Shown: positions 1 to 8,217 of the stretch, piece after piece
Position numbering within the stretch: the first letter of the stretch is position 1
Layout of the letters: each line of letters starts with the position of its first letter
From: Thermobacillus xylanilyticus
Lineage (GTDB): Bacteria; Bacillota; Bacilli; Paenibacillales; Paenibacillaceae
Length of the DNA stretch: 64,000 nt
Reading direction: 5' to 3'
Assembly: GCF_907165215.1 (NCBI RefSeq)
Contig: NZ_CAJRAY010000006.1
Coordinates: forward strand, 1-64,000
Notes under the pieces: model-generated
What the model was told of the DNA's origin: nothing
What the model saw: the letters and a program-made list of their open reading frames with translations, nothing else
The model's database searches: none
Translations under genes and position numbers: made by a program

Positions 1-57
1 TCAAAAAGTGACATTTTCACAGACGAGTTAAGGTGACATTTTCACAGACGATTGACA
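1..57. mobile_element. Probable right or left end of an IS21-family insertion sequence (partial)
   Basis: A 19-bp sequence, GTGACATTTTCACAGACGA, occurs at 8-26 and again at 33-51, 25 bp apart, followed by TTGACA. Multiple internal repeats containing GTGACATTTTC, ending in TGACA, are the pattern I associate with IS21-family termini. The element body would lie to the left of position 1. The boundary would fall near 57, only 18 bp past the recX stop codon, so recX is intact. No transposase is visible, so the family assignment rests on recall of the repeat motif and not on a search. Confidence 0.55.
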
Positions 58-75
58 GCAATCGCCCGGGCGCCG

Positions 76-741
76 TCAGTCCCCGTAAAAGCCGTCATCC
101 TCCGCATCCGCCGCCCTGTCTCCGGCCGCGGCGCGGACGGCTTCCCGCACGACGCTTCCGGTATATCCGCGGCGGTACAGAAACTGCGCAAGCTTGCGCG
201 TGCGGTCCCGGAATTCGCCCCGGAGCGAAGGCCATTTCTTGAGCGCCGCCTCGACGGCCGCGCGCCGCTCCGTCTCCGGATCGAGGTTCCGGATCGCCGC
301 ATCCGCCTCACCCCGGCTGATGCCTTTCCTCAATAATTCACTCCGGATCAAATTTCTTCCTTTATAATAGCCTTCCGCCCGCACGCGCGCGAACTCCCGC
401 GCATACCGGCTGTCGTCAAGGTAGCCTTCCCGCGCGAGCCGATCCAGCGCCGCCTTCGAGACCTGCTCGGGGAACCCCCGGCGCGACAGGTACAGCGCCA
501 GCTCCTTCCGGGTGCGGCTGCGCCGGCCGAGACTCGCCAGCGCCGCCCCGTAGGCTTCCTGTTCGTGCGCCTCGCGCCCGATTTCGGCCAGCTGTTCCTC
601 ATCCAGCTCCGTTCCCTTGAACAGACGATGGCGTATCAGCACATCCTCGTGCACGACGAGCAGCGGCTCGTCTTCCCCATCTCCGTAAATGACGTAGCGG
701 CCTTTCCCGTCCCGTTCGACCGCGCGGATCTTGTGCGGCAT
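76..741 (-). CDS. recX: Regulatory protein RecX
   Basis: RecX modulates RecA by binding and capping or destabilising RecA filaments on single-stranded DNA. The 221-aa product has a basic N-terminal extension of about 60 residues, followed by three-helix RecX repeats. Visible landmarks are the segments RRSRTRKELALYLSRRGF, LAREGYLDDSRYAREFAR and LIRSELLRKGIS. The acidic tail ends EDDGFYGD. The ATG at 741 follows a GGAGGAGCG ribosome-binding site. It lies downstream of recA, separated by a hairpin (816-846), so it is probably expressed by read-through from the SOS-controlled recA promoter. A presumed insertion sequence ends right after its stop codon. Confidence 0.9.
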   Translation of the reverse strand: MPHKIRAVERDGKGRYVIYGDGEDEPLLVVHEDVLIRHRLFKGTELDEEQLAEIGREAHEQEAYGAALASLGRRSRTRKELALYLSRRGFPEQVSKAALDRLAREGYLDDSRYAREFARVRAEGYYKGRNLIRSELLRKGISRGEADAAIRNLDPETERRAAVEAALKKWPSLRGEFRDRTRKLAQFLYRRGYTGSVVREAVRAAAGDRAADAEDDGFYGD

Positions 742-815
742 GAACGCTCCTCCTCAAGCAAAAACGGCTTGCGCGTCCACAATGGAAGGCGCGCCCGTTT
801 ATTTCTTTTAAAGCG

Positions 816-846
816 ACGCGGGCACCTTGGCAGAAGGTGCCCGCGT
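816..846 (-). terminator. Hairpin after recA, before recX
   Basis: A 13-bp perfect stem (816-828 paired with 834-846) with a 5-nt loop lies between recA and recX. On the minus strand it is followed by CGCTTTAAAAG, a short and imperfect T tract, so it probably terminates only part of the recA transcripts and lets some read into recX. Confidence 0.65.
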
Positions 847-850
847 ATCC

Positions 851-1909
851 TTACGCTTCGAAATCGTCTTCGAATTCGTCGTCCTCATCCGGCGAAGCAG
901 CGAAGGCCGACGTTGCCGACGCGCCGATCAGATTGCTGGCGTCGCGGATTTGCTTCTCGATCTTGGCCGCGATGTCGGGACGGTCCTTCAGATATTGCTT
1001 CGCGTTCTCCCGGCCCTGGCCGAGCCGTTCGCCTTCGAACGAGAACCATGCCCCGCTCTTCTGGATGATATCCAGCTCCGTGCCGATGTCGATCAGGCTG
1101 CCTTCCTTCGAGATGCCTTCGCCGTACATGATGTCGATTTCCGCCTGTTTGAACGGCGGCGCCACCTTGTTCTTCACGACCTTGATGCGCGTCCGGTTGC
1201 CGACGAGCTCGTTGCCCATCTTGATCGTCTCGACGCGGCGCACTTCCAGCCGCACGCTCGCGTAGAACTTCAACGCGCGTCCGCCCGGCGTCGTCTCCGG
1301 ATTGCCGAACATGACGCCGACTTTCTCGCGGAGCTGGTTGATGAAGATCGCGATCGTCTTCGATTTGCTGATCGCGCCGGACAGCTTGCGCAGCGCCTGA
1401 GACATGAGCCGGGCCTGGAGGCCGACATGCGAATCGCCCATCTCGCCCTCGATCTCGGCTTTCGGCACGAGCGCCGCAACCGAGTCGATGACGATGATGT
1501 CGATGGCGCCGCTGCGCACGAGCGCTTCCGCGATCTCGAGCGCCTGTTCGCCCGTATCGGGCTGCGAGAGCAGCAGCTCGTCGATGTTCACCCCGAGCTT
1601 GCTCGCATAGAGCGGGTCGAGCGCATGCTCCGCGTCGATGAACGCGGCTTGTCCGCCGATCTTCTGCACTTCGGCGATCGCATGCAGCGCGACCGTCGTC
1701 TTGCCGGACGATTCGGGTCCGTAGATTTCAATGATCCGTCCCCTCGGCATGCCGCCGACGCCAAGGGCAATATCGAGCGCAAGCGAGCCGCTGGGCACGG
1801 TCTCGACCGTAAGACCTGCCTGCTCGCCCAGCTTCATGATGGAACCTTTGCCGAATTGTTTCTCAATCTGGCGCAAAGCCATTTCCAACGCCGCACGGCG
1901 ATCCGACAC
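851..1909 (-). CDS. recA: Recombinase RecA
   Basis: RecA is the ATP-dependent strand-exchange protein for homologous recombination and the co-protease that triggers LexA self-cleavage in the SOS response. The 352-aa product begins with the conserved segment [21 protein letters not shown] and carries Walker A GPESSGKT at residues 64-71. It also has the [15 protein letters not shown] region and an acidic C-terminal tail ([12 protein letters not shown]). The reading frame stays open 168 nt further upstream, but the GTG at 1909 is preceded by AGGAAGTG and gives the family's usual N-terminus. An SOS box and sigma-A promoter lie directly upstream. Confidence 0.97.
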   Translation of the reverse strand: MSDRRAALEMALRQIEKQFGKGSIMKLGEQAGLTVETVPSGSLALDIALGVGGMPRGRIIEIYGPESSGKTTVALHAIAEVQKIGGQAAFIDAEHALDPLYASKLGVNIDELLLSQPDTGEQALEIAEALVRSGAIDIIVIDSVAALVPKAEIEGEMGDSHVGLQARLMSQALRKLSGAISKSKTIAIFINQLREKVGVMFGNPETTPGGRALKFYASVRLEVRRVETIKMGNELVGNRTRIKVVKNKVAPPFKQAEIDIMYGEGISKEGSLIDIGTELDIIQKSGAWFSFEGERLGQGRENAKQYLKDRPDIAAKIEKQIRDASNLIGASATSAFAASPDEDDEFEDDFEA

Positions 1910-1938
1910 AATACCACTTCCTTTGCCGTTATGATCCC

Positions 1939-1990
1939 ATATTAAAGCATTTCCGGGCGATTGCCAAGTAGTTTTTCGAACATACATTCG
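1939..1990 (-). promoter_or_regulatory. recA promoter with LexA (SOS) box
   Basis: On the minus strand, TTGGCA (1962-1967) and TAATAT (1939-1944) are separated by exactly 17 bp. Immediately upstream, at 1977-1990, lies CGAATGTATGTTCG. It matches the Gram-positive LexA box CGAACNNNNGTTCG at 9 of the 10 fixed positions. This places LexA binding against the -35 element and predicts DNA-damage induction of recA and probably recX. Confidence 0.9.
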
Positions 1991-2024
1991 CATTTTTTTC
2001 GGTACGGCACGCGGCCCGAAACAG

Positions 2025-2063
2025 AAAAAGAACCGCAGCAAAGTAATCTTCGCTGCGGTTCTT
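2025..2063 (-). terminator. Rho-independent terminator after cinA
   Basis: A 12-bp perfect stem (2028-2039 with 2052-2063) is followed on the minus strand by a run of five T. It separates cinA from recA, so recA depends mainly on its own promoter here. Confidence 0.88.
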
Positions 2064-2114
2064 CCGTCAACTGACACTCATTATATCCGTCGAGGCAAGG
2101 CTTGGCAATCCCGT

Positions 2115-3374
2115 TCACGAATTTTTCACAATTCCGTTCAACCGCTCCCACAGCCGGTACAGCGCATGCTTGGCGGCCCGCAGACGGATGCCGGCCCGGC
2201 CGCCCGACAGCTTCAGCTCGTGCACTTCGGTGCGGCCGCCCCGCTCGGCGACGGCGACATAGACGAGGCCGGGCGGCTTCCCCTCCGACGGCGCCGGGCC
2301 CGCGACGCCGGTGATCGCGATCGCATAGTCGCTTCCGGCGCGCTCGAGCGTCCGCGCGGCCATCGCCTCGGCCGTCTGCGCGCTGACCGCGCCCGGCGCG
2401 TCCGGTCCTTCGAGCAGATCGGCCGGCACGCCGAGCAGATTTCGCTTCATCGCATTCGTATAGACCACGAAGCCGCCGGCGAACGCCTCGCTGCTGCCCG
2501 GCACGCTGGTGAGCAGCTCGGCGAGCAGCCCGCCCGTGCAGCTTTCCGCGGCGGCAGCGGTCTTGCCGGAAGCGCGCAGCAAATTGACAACCGTCTGCTC
2601 CAGCGGCACATCCTCCCTCGCATACAGATACCGGCCGGCCAGCCGTTCGATGGCTGCCGCCGTTTCGCCGAGCCTGGCCGCCGCCTCCGCTTCGCTTGCC
2701 GCTTTCGTCGAAAGCCGGATCGCCACCTCGCCCTCCTTCGCGTACGGCGCGATCGTCGGGTCGGTCTGCCGTTTGATCAGATCGATCAGCAAATCTTCAA
2801 GCGCCGACTCGCCGATGCCCGCGAAGCGAAGCGTCATCGAATAGAGCGGACGGCTCTCGCCGAGCTGCCGGAGCAGCCACGCAGTCGCCGGTCCGTCGAA
2901 CATCGGCTTCATCTCGCCGGGCGGACCGGGAAGCAGCACGTAGTGCGTGCCGTCCGCCGTGAGCGCGTTGCCGACCGCGAGTCCCGTCTCGTTCGGCAGC
3001 GGCTCGCTGCCTTCGATCATGAGCGCCTGGCGCCGGTTGCTTTCGATGAGCATCAGCTTGCCCGCCAGCCGCTCCTCGATTTTCTTCAGCGACGGCTCGT
3101 GCACAATCAGCTTCCGGCCCAGATAGTCGGCGAGCACGTCTTTCGTCAGATCGTCCTGCGTCGGTCCGAGTCCGCCCGTGAACAGGAGCAGATCCGCCCG
3201 GCCCCGCGCCGTCTCGATCGCCTGCCGGATGCGGCCCGCATTGTCGCCGACGACCGTCTGGAAATAAACGTCGATGCCGAGGGCGGCGAGTCCCTGCGAG
3301 AGATATTGCGCATTCGTATTGACGATCTGCCCGAGCAGCAGCTCCGTCCCCACGGCGATGATTTCGGCTTTCAC
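2115..3374 (-). CDS. cinA: CinA family protein (competence/damage-inducible; nicotinamide-nucleotide amidase)
   Basis: The 419-aa protein has the two-domain CinA architecture. An N-terminal MoaB/MogA-like domain (about 1-170) begins KAEIIAVGTELLLGQIVNTN and has the motif FTGGLGPTQDD. A C-terminal CinA amidase domain (about 255-415) contains AAAESCTGGLLAELLTSVPG and ITGVAGPAPSEGKP. The family deamidates nicotinamide mononucleotide and pyrophosphorylyses ADP-ribose in pyridine nucleotide salvage; in Bacillus it is co-induced with competence. It starts with GTG at 3374, preceded by AAAGGGGA. It lies upstream of recA as in Bacillus, but a terminator separates the two. Confidence 0.93.
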   Translation of the reverse strand: MKAEIIAVGTELLLGQIVNTNAQYLSQGLAALGIDVYFQTVVGDNAGRIRQAIETARGRADLLLFTGGLGPTQDDLTKDVLADYLGRKLIVHEPSLKKIEERLAGKLMLIESNRRQALMIEGSEPLPNETGLAVGNALTADGTHYVLLPGPPGEMKPMFDGPATAWLLRQLGESRPLYSMTLRFAGIGESALEDLLIDLIKRQTDPTIAPYAKEGEVAIRLSTKAASEAEAAARLGETAAAIERLAGRYLYAREDVPLEQTVVNLLRASGKTAAAAESCTGGLLAELLTSVPGSSEAFAGGFVVYTNAMKRNLLGVPADLLEGPDAPGAVSAQTAEAMAARTLERAGSDYAIAITGVAGPAPSEGKPPGLVYVAVAERGGRTEVHELKLSGGRAGIRLRAAKHALYRLWERLNGIVKNS

Positions 3375-3458
3375 CGGTCAAGTCCCCTTTCCGATCAAGC
3401 GCCGTCCCCTGCCGGGCGGGCGCAAAGATTCAGCCTGGAATATCAGCCCAACTTCAAG

Positions 3459-3486
3459 CATATATGGACCCGGGCTTGAAAAGCAA
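3459..3486 (-). promoter_or_regulatory. Candidate cinA promoter (sigma-A type)
   Basis: TTGCTT (3481-3486) and TATATG (3459-3464) are 16 bp apart on the minus strand. TATGCT two bases further on would give 18 bp. It sits in the 242-bp gap between the pgsA terminator and cinA. No other gene is visible in that gap. Confidence 0.5.
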
Positions 3487-3571
3487 CTGCCGGACATGAA
3501 CCGGCTCAATCGCGCTGCGGACATGCCCGCCTTGATGGACGCATGAAGCAGTTGGTTACATGCGATTATGC

Positions 3572-3607
3572 GGAAGGGCAGAGACATGCCGCGGTCTCTG
3601 CCCTTCC
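3572..3607 (-). terminator. Hairpin terminator after pgsA
   Basis: A 13-bp perfect stem (3572-3584 with 3595-3607) with a 10-nt loop begins 10 bp past the pgsA stop codon. The downstream minus-strand sequence GCATAATC is not a T run, so it may also act as an mRNA-stabilising hairpin. Confidence 0.65.
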
Positions 3608-3616
3608 ATCCGGCGC

Positions 3617-4192
3617 TTACTGCACCGGAATGAGATTTTTGTTCTTGACGAAGTAGTCGATGCCCGAGTAGACGGTGATGACGGCCGCCACCCACGTCAT
3701 CACGATGTCGAACGGAATGCTGACCAGCGCGAACGGAAAATTGTTGAGCAACAGGGCGATGATCATCGTGATCTGCACGCCGGTCTTCCATTTCCCCCAG
3801 CGGCTGGCGGCGAGCACTTTCCCTTCGAGCAGGGCGACCTGCCTAAGACCCGTCACGGCGAACTCGCGGCTGATGATGACGATGGCGATCCAGGCGTCGA
3901 GTTTGTCCATCTCAACCAGCGAAATGAGCACGGCGGCGACCAATAATTTGTCCGCCAGCGGATCAAGCAGCTTTCCCAGATTCGTCACCAGCTTGTTCTT
4001 CCGCGCGATATACCCGTCCAGCCCGTCCGTACTGGCGGCGATGATGAAGATGAGCGCGGCGACGATCTGATTGTAGGTGATCGAAAAGTTCTCGAACTCG
4101 ATAGGCTCGAAATCGATTCGGGCGAGCAGGAAGAACATGATGATCGGGACCAGGAAGATGCGGGCCAGCGTAATGCGGTTGGCGAGATTCAC
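3617..4192 (-). CDS. pgsA: CDP-diacylglycerol--glycerol-3-phosphate 3-phosphatidyltransferase
   Basis: This integral membrane enzyme makes phosphatidylglycerophosphate, the committed step to phosphatidylglycerol and cardiolipin. The 191-aa product carries the CDP-alcohol phosphotransferase signature DG-x2-AR-x8-G-x3-D-x3-D, seen as DGYIAR, then G, D and D up to LLDPLADK. It has several hydrophobic helices. The GTG start at 4192 overlaps the rimO stop (GTGA), so the two are translationally coupled. In Bacillus pgsA also sits between the ymf genes and cinA. Confidence 0.95.
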   Translation of the reverse strand: MNLANRITLARIFLVPIIMFFLLARIDFEPIEFENFSITYNQIVAALIFIIAASTDGLDGYIARKNKLVTNLGKLLDPLADKLLVAAVLISLVEMDKLDAWIAIVIISREFAVTGLRQVALLEGKVLAASRWGKWKTGVQITMIIALLLNNFPFALVSIPFDIVMTWVAAVITVYSGIDYFVKNKNLIPVQ

Positions 4193-5517
4193 ACCACTCC
4201 CTCCCCGGACAGGTCAAACTCGAAGGCATGCGTGATGCGCACGCGCTGAATCGAACCGATCTCCGGACGACACCCGGTGATGAACACTTCGCCGTCCACT
4301 TCCGGCGCGTCGTAAGGGGAGCGGCCGACGTAGACGTCGCTCCGCCCGTCGTATCTTTCGACCAGCACGTCAATCACTTGCCCGATCCGCTTGGCGGCGT
4401 TCTCCTTCGACACTTGGCGCTGCACTTCCATAAGCGCCGCCGCCCGGTATTCCTTCACGTCATCCGGAATATGGTCCGGCAGCCGCGCCGCCGGCGTATC
4501 CTCTTCCTTCGAGTAGGTGAACACGCCGAGCCTGTCGAACTTCATTTCGCGAACGAAATCGCACAGCCGCTCGAAATCTTCCTCCGTCTCGCCCGGAAAG
4601 CCCACGATGAGCGACGTGCGGATTGCGGCGTCCGGTATCGCCCCCCGGATCTTCGCGATCAGCTCGCGCGCATCGCGCTGCCGTCCGGGCCTGCGCATCC
4701 GCTTCAGAATGAGATCCTCGCTGTGCTGCAGCGGGATGTCAAAGTAGTTGCAGATCTTCGGGTTGGAAGCGAACGTCTCGATCAACTCGTCCGTGAAAAA
4801 TCCCGGATAGGCGTAATGGAGCCGCACCCAGGCGATGCCTTCGACTTCGCTGACGCGGTTCAGCAATTCGGGCAGCTTGAACGTGCCGTACAAATCCGTG
4901 CCGTAGTTGGTGGAATCCTGGGCGATGAGGCAGATTTCCTTCACGCCCTGCGCTGCGAGCGACTCCACTTCGCGGACGATCGACTCGATCGAGCGGCTGC
5001 GGAACTTGCCGCGCATCAGCGGAATGCTGCAGAACGTGCAGGCGTTGTCGCATCCTTCCGCAATTTTCACATATGCGGTATAGCGCGGCGTCATGACCCG
5101 GCGCGGCAGCGCCTGATCGTAGTCGAAAGCCGGGTGCCCCACCCGCACCGGCTTCTTCCCGCCGAGCGCATCGGCCACGATATCGGCGATATGATGGAAA
5201 TCGCCCGTGCCGACGATGCCGTCGATCTCGGGCATCTCTTTCATCAATTCTTCCTTGTACCGCTGCGTCAGGCAGCCCGAAACGATGAGCGCCTTCAGCC
5301 TTCCCGTCTCCTTCAGTTCGGCCAGTTCGAGAATCGTGTTCACCGATTCTTCTTTCGCCGCGTCAATGAAACCGCATGTATTCACGATAACGACCGTCGC
5401 GTCTTCCGGACGGTCGACCAGTTCATAACCGCGCTCATGCACCAGGCCGGACATAATCTCCGAATCGACGAGGTTTTTGTCGCAGCCGAGCGTGACAACG
5501 CTCACTCTCTCTCTCAT
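4189..5517 (-). CDS. rimO: Ribosomal protein S12 methylthiotransferase RimO
   Basis: RimO is a radical-SAM enzyme that adds a methylthio group to the conserved Asp of ribosomal protein S12. The 442-aa product has the N-terminal UPF0004 domain with the auxiliary [4Fe-4S] cysteines C12, C48 and C82. The radical-SAM motif CxxxCxxC follows at C156, C160 and C163 (GCDNACTFCSIP). A C-terminal TRAM domain begins near residue 375. The ATG at 5517 follows GGAGGATG. A longer open frame upstream lacks a ribosome-binding site and would run into the promoter. It forms an operon with pgsA. Confidence 0.94.
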   Translation of the reverse strand: MRERVSVVTLGCDKNLVDSEIMSGLVHERGYELVDRPEDATVVIVNTCGFIDAAKEESVNTILELAELKETGRLKALIVSGCLTQRYKEELMKEMPEIDGIVGTGDFHHIADIVADALGGKKPVRVGHPAFDYDQALPRRVMTPRYTAYVKIAEGCDNACTFCSIPLMRGKFRSRSIESIVREVESLAAQGVKEICLIAQDSTNYGTDLYGTFKLPELLNRVSEVEGIAWVRLHYAYPGFFTDELIETFASNPKICNYFDIPLQHSEDLILKRMRRPGRQRDARELIAKIRGAIPDAAIRTSLIVGFPGETEEDFERLCDFVREMKFDRLGVFTYSKEEDTPAARLPDHIPDDVKEYRAAALMEVQRQVSKENAAKRIGQVIDVLVERYDGRSDVYVGRSPYDAPEVDGEVFITGCRPEIGSIQRVRITHAFEFDLSGEGVV

Positions 5518-5556
5518 GCAGCATCCTCCATACCGTACCCGTAGGCTGTCCAATTC

Positions 5557-5586
5557 AGTATAATATACCGATAAAACGGCTGTCAA
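5557..5586 (-). promoter_or_regulatory. rimO-pgsA promoter (sigma-A type)
   Basis: A consensus TTGACA (5581-5586) is followed after 18 bp by TATACT (5557-5562) on the minus strand, about 40 bp before the rimO start codon. Confidence 0.8.
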
Positions 5587-5593
5587 AAGCGGC

Positions 5594-5635
5594 AAAACCC
5601 GTCACCGCCGCTTGCTGGCGCGGCCGGACGGGCTT
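5594..5635 (-). terminator. Terminator after yajQ
   Basis: The outer stem AAGCCCGTC (5627-5635, minus strand) pairs with GACGGGTTT (5595-5603) through one G-T wobble. An inner GC-rich hairpin lies between them, and the minus-strand sequence continues TTTTGCC. It lies 10 bp beyond the yajQ stop and partly overlaps the rimO promoter region. Confidence 0.7.
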
Positions 5636-5644
5636 GACCTGGCA

Positions 5645-6139
5645 TCAGGAGCGATAGTTGGTGAACTGGAGTTCTACGCCGACATCAGCGGCTTTCAGCA
5701 TGCGGATGACCGCTTGCAGATCGTCGCGGCTCTTGCCCGAGACGCGGATCTGATCGCCCTGGATCTGGCTTTTCACCTTCAGCTTCGAATCGCGGATCAT
5801 CGTATTGATCTTTTTCGCCGCATTCTGGTCGATTCCCTGTTTCAGCCTGATCCGCTGCCGGACGGTGCTGAGGGCGGCCGGCTCGATCTTGCCGTATTCC
5901 AGATTGCGGATCGGCACGCCGCGCTTTACCATCTTGCCCTGCAAAATGTCGATGACGCTCTTCAGCTTGTATTCGTCATCCGATACGACGACGAGCTCGT
6001 CTTTCTCGATCGTGATGCTGCTCTTCGAGCCCTTGAAGTCAAAGCGGGTCTCGATTTCCTTCTCCGCCTGCCGGACGGCGTTGGTGAGCTCCTGCATGTC
6101 CACCTTCGAGACGATATCGAACGATGCCTCCGAAGCCAT
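5645..6139 (-). CDS. YajQ family nucleotide-binding protein
   Basis: The 164-aa protein matches the YajQ (UPF0234) family over its full length, starting [17 protein letters not shown] and containing [12 protein letters not shown] and [23 protein letters not shown]. Members fold as two ferredoxin-like domains. They bind RNA/nucleotides, and in Xanthomonas cyclic di-GMP; their role in Firmicutes is unsettled. The ATG at 6139 has GGAGTGCGG upstream. An in-frame extension of 19 codons upstream is not family-like. It is a separate unit between hairpins at 5594-5635 and 6209-6239. Confidence 0.92.
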   Translation of the reverse strand: MASEASFDIVSKVDMQELTNAVRQAEKEIETRFDFKGSKSSITIEKDELVVVSDDEYKLKSVIDILQGKMVKRGVPIRNLEYGKIEPAALSTVRQRIRLKQGIDQNAAKKINTMIRDSKLKVKSQIQGDQIRVSGKSRDDLQAVIRMLKAADVGVELQFTNYRS

Positions 6140-6208
6140 CGGCCGCACTCCTTCCATCTTGTTCCGGTATCTGCTTAACAGCATACCACGTTGCAAGACA
6201 AGACGGAA

Positions 6209-6239
6209 GCCGCCCGGCTGCGGTTTGCAGCCGGGCGGC
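6209..6239 (-). terminator. Strong hairpin terminator before yajQ
   Basis: A perfect 13-bp GC-rich stem (6209-6221 with 6227-6239) with a 5-nt loop is followed on the minus strand by TTCCGTCTTG. It ends the transcript carrying the 53-aa membrane gene. Confidence 0.72.
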
Positions 6240-6265
6240 CAATTTTCGCTGCTGTGCCGGCGGGC

Positions 6266-6427
6266 CTAACGTTCGCGCGCCGGGTTTCTGAACATGTCGA
6301 GAATGCCGAGCACGATATGGGCAAGTCCGAATCCGAGGATGCCGTATCCCCATGCGTTCGGAATGAGATACCAGCCGAGCAAGCTGACGACAACGCCGAG
6401 TCCGGTGACGATCCAGCTTGTGGACAT
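6266..6427 (-). CDS. Small hypothetical membrane protein (53 aa)
   Basis: I do not recognise a named family. The peptide, beginning MSTSWIVTGLGVVVSLLGWY, has two hydrophobic stretches (about residues 5-20 and 26-43) separated by a short polar turn. It ends in a basic tail (RNPARER), suggesting a two-helix inner-membrane protein with the tail in the cytoplasm. The ATG at 6427 has GAGGCGGA upstream. It follows the RodZ-like gene by about 80 bp and is bounded by a terminator, so it may be co-transcribed with that cell-shape gene. The reading frame and ribosome-binding site are convincing; the function is unknown. Confidence 0.6.
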   Translation of the reverse strand: MSTSWIVTGLGVVVSLLGWYLIPNAWGYGILGFGLAHIVLGILDMFRNPARER

Positions 6428-6510
6428 GAGATCCGCCTCATTTCGTATGGATTGACGTCTGATGCCGTCAGTGTGCCCGGACACCGCAGAAATTATGCAA
6501 GTTGCGCGGC

Positions 6511-7425
6511 TCACGCCCCCGGAATGCCGGCCGCGCCTTCCGTCTCCGGTACGATGAGAAACCGCCGGACGTTGTCGTCGCCGTCCGGCAGCACGACGCC
6601 GTCGATCCGGATTTCAACGCTTCGTGTCGAGCCGATGTTCAGGAATACCGGTCCCGAGAGCTCGTACGTCACGACGGAGGGACCTTTCTCTTCCTTATAG
6701 TGAATCTTCTCGCCGTTCCGGTCGCCTGTCCGGATTTCGACCCAGCTTCGTTTGCCGTCCGCCACTTCAACCTCGTAGCGATGGGTGTCGCCGGGCGCGA
6801 CCGCATACCGTTCGACACTCCCGGATTTCTCGAGGAAGGTAAGCGTCGTCTGCTGCACATCCGGCTCATCCGGAATGACCGGTGTGTCCGAACCCGCCTC
6901 CCCGTTTGCTCCCGTGACGTCCGTCTCCTGTCCCCCCGTCGAGTCTGCAGCGTCTTCCGTCTCGCCCGTTCCCGCATCGATATTGTCGGTAATCGGCGTC
7001 TCGTTGTCCGCCGTTTTCTTGTCGCTTCCGTCCTGCTGGTTCACCACGTAGGTGTAAATGACCGCCGCAATAAGCAGCAGGAACGACCACATGAGGACGC
7101 GAAACCCCCATTTGCTCCACCGGTCCGATGAACGGACCGAAGCGCGCCGGGGCTTGACGACAGGCTGCTCAACCGCCGCATCCGCCTCCGGCTCCGGAAG
7201 CTCCCGCTCAAAGAGGCGACACACTTCTTCTGCATCAAGGCCGACCGTCTCCGCATAGTTTTTGACGAAAGCGCGGGCGTAGAATGTGCCGGGCAAAACC
7301 TTGTAGTCGCCTTCTTCAATTGCTTCGAGATAACGTTTCCGAATCTTGGTGATGTCCTGCACATCATCCAGCGAGTAGCCTCGCTCCTCGCGGGCTTTGC
7401 GGAGCAGTTTGCCCAGTTCAGACAA
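6511..7425 (-). CDS. RodZ-like helix-turn-helix membrane protein (YmfM-type)
   Basis: The 304-aa protein begins with a RodZ-type HTH domain (about residues 2-68, ELGKLLRKAREERGYSLDDV). A basic linker and one transmembrane helix (about 107-127) follow. A low-complexity acidic, Thr/Asp-rich extracytoplasmic stretch (about 130-195) leads to a C-terminal DUF4115 beta domain. RodZ proteins link MreB cytoskeleton to the cell-wall elongation machinery. An earlier GTG at 7434 abuts the GGAGG itself, so the TTG at 7425, 8 nt from GGAGG, is the better start. It lies next to ymfK, as ymfM does in Bacillus. Confidence 0.85.
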   Translation of the reverse strand: MSELGKLLRKAREERGYSLDDVQDITKIRKRYLEAIEEGDYKVLPGTFYARAFVKNYAETVGLDAEEVCRLFERELPEPEADAAVEQPVVKPRRASVRSSDRWSKWGFRVLMWSFLLLIAAVIYTYVVNQQDGSDKKTADNETPITDNIDAGTGETEDAADSTGGQETDVTGANGEAGSDTPVIPDEPDVQQTTLTFLEKSGSVERYAVAPGDTHRYEVEVADGKRSWVEIRTGDRNGEKIHYKEEKGPSVVTYELSGPVFLNIGSTRSVEIRIDGVVLPDGDDNVRRFLIVPETEGAAGIPGA

Positions 7426-7449
7426 CTTGCACACCTCCAGGGGACTTGT

Positions 7450-8217
7450 TTAAAGGTCGTCCAGGAAATCCGGGCTGAACGATTCGTATGTAATCTCCTC
7501 ATCCGGCGAATTGCGGAGTTCAATGATGCAATCGAACTTGCTCGGGTCAAAGCCTGTTTCCCTTACGAAAATATCGGGATGCTCGATGACCTTCGTGCAG
7601 GGCATGGCCATGATCTCTTTCAGCAGCGCGTCATGCCGTTCGTTCGAACGCATTGTGCTGACAATGCCGTCGATGATGAAAATATTGCTTTCATTCCGTT
7701 CTTCCGCGGACAACTGGCTGCGGACGGTCTGCCGCAGCATCGTGGAAGACAGGAAGGTCCAACGTTTGTTGGCGCAGACGCTTCCGGCAATGATCGATTC
7801 GGTCTTGCCGACGCGCGGCATGCCCCTCAGTCCGATCACCTGATGGCCTTCCCGCTTGAACAATTCGCCGAGAAAATCGACCAGCAGACCCAACTCATCG
7901 CGGATGAACCGGAACGTCTTCCGATCGTCGGAATCCCTTTCAATGTATCGGCCGTGCCGGATCGCCAATATGTCGACCAGCTTCGGAGGGCGCAGCGCAT
8001 TGACGGTGATGCTGTCGACCTTCTTGAGCAGATTGCCGAGCAGCATGATTTTCTCGTCATCGTCCGTCTGCAGCAGCATGCCGCGCGTCCGGTCTTCGAC
8101 GCCGTTGATCGTCAGAATGTTCACTTCCAGCATGCCGAGCAGCGAGGCGATATCGCCGAGCAGACCGGGGCGGTTCTTGTGAATCTTGTACTCCATGTAC
8201 CATTGCTTCAGTCCCAA
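7450..8217 (-). CDS. ymfK: YmfK family protein (DUF3388)
   Basis: The 255-aa product has an N-terminal ACT-like region (about 7-75, YKIHKNRPGLLGDIASLLG), typical of small-ligand sensing. A P-loop-like segment follows at 131-141 (GMPRVGKTES). It matches the conserved Bacillus YmfK/DUF3388 family by motif and by position. No enzymatic role is known to me. The start is TTG at 8217 with GGAGGG eight bases upstream. It lies between ymfJ and the RodZ-like gene, the same order as in Bacillus subtilis. Confidence 0.82.
   Translation of the reverse strand: MGLKQWYMEYKIHKNRPGLLGDIASLLGMLEVNILTINGVEDRTRGMLLQTDDDEKIMLLGNLLKKVDSITVNALRPPKLVDILAIRHGRYIERDSDDRKTFRFIRDELGLLVDFLGELFKREGHQVIGLRGMPRVGKTESIIAGSVCANKRWTFLSSTMLRQTVRSQLSAEERNESNIFIIDGIVSTMRSNERHDALLKEIMAMPCTKVIEHPDIFVRETGFDPSKFDCIIELRNSPDEEITYESFSPDFLDDL

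Noticed and set aside
3375-3571. A small gene in the cinA-pgsA gap
   Set aside because: No frame has a credible start signal; the gap holds a promoter and a terminator hairpin instead.
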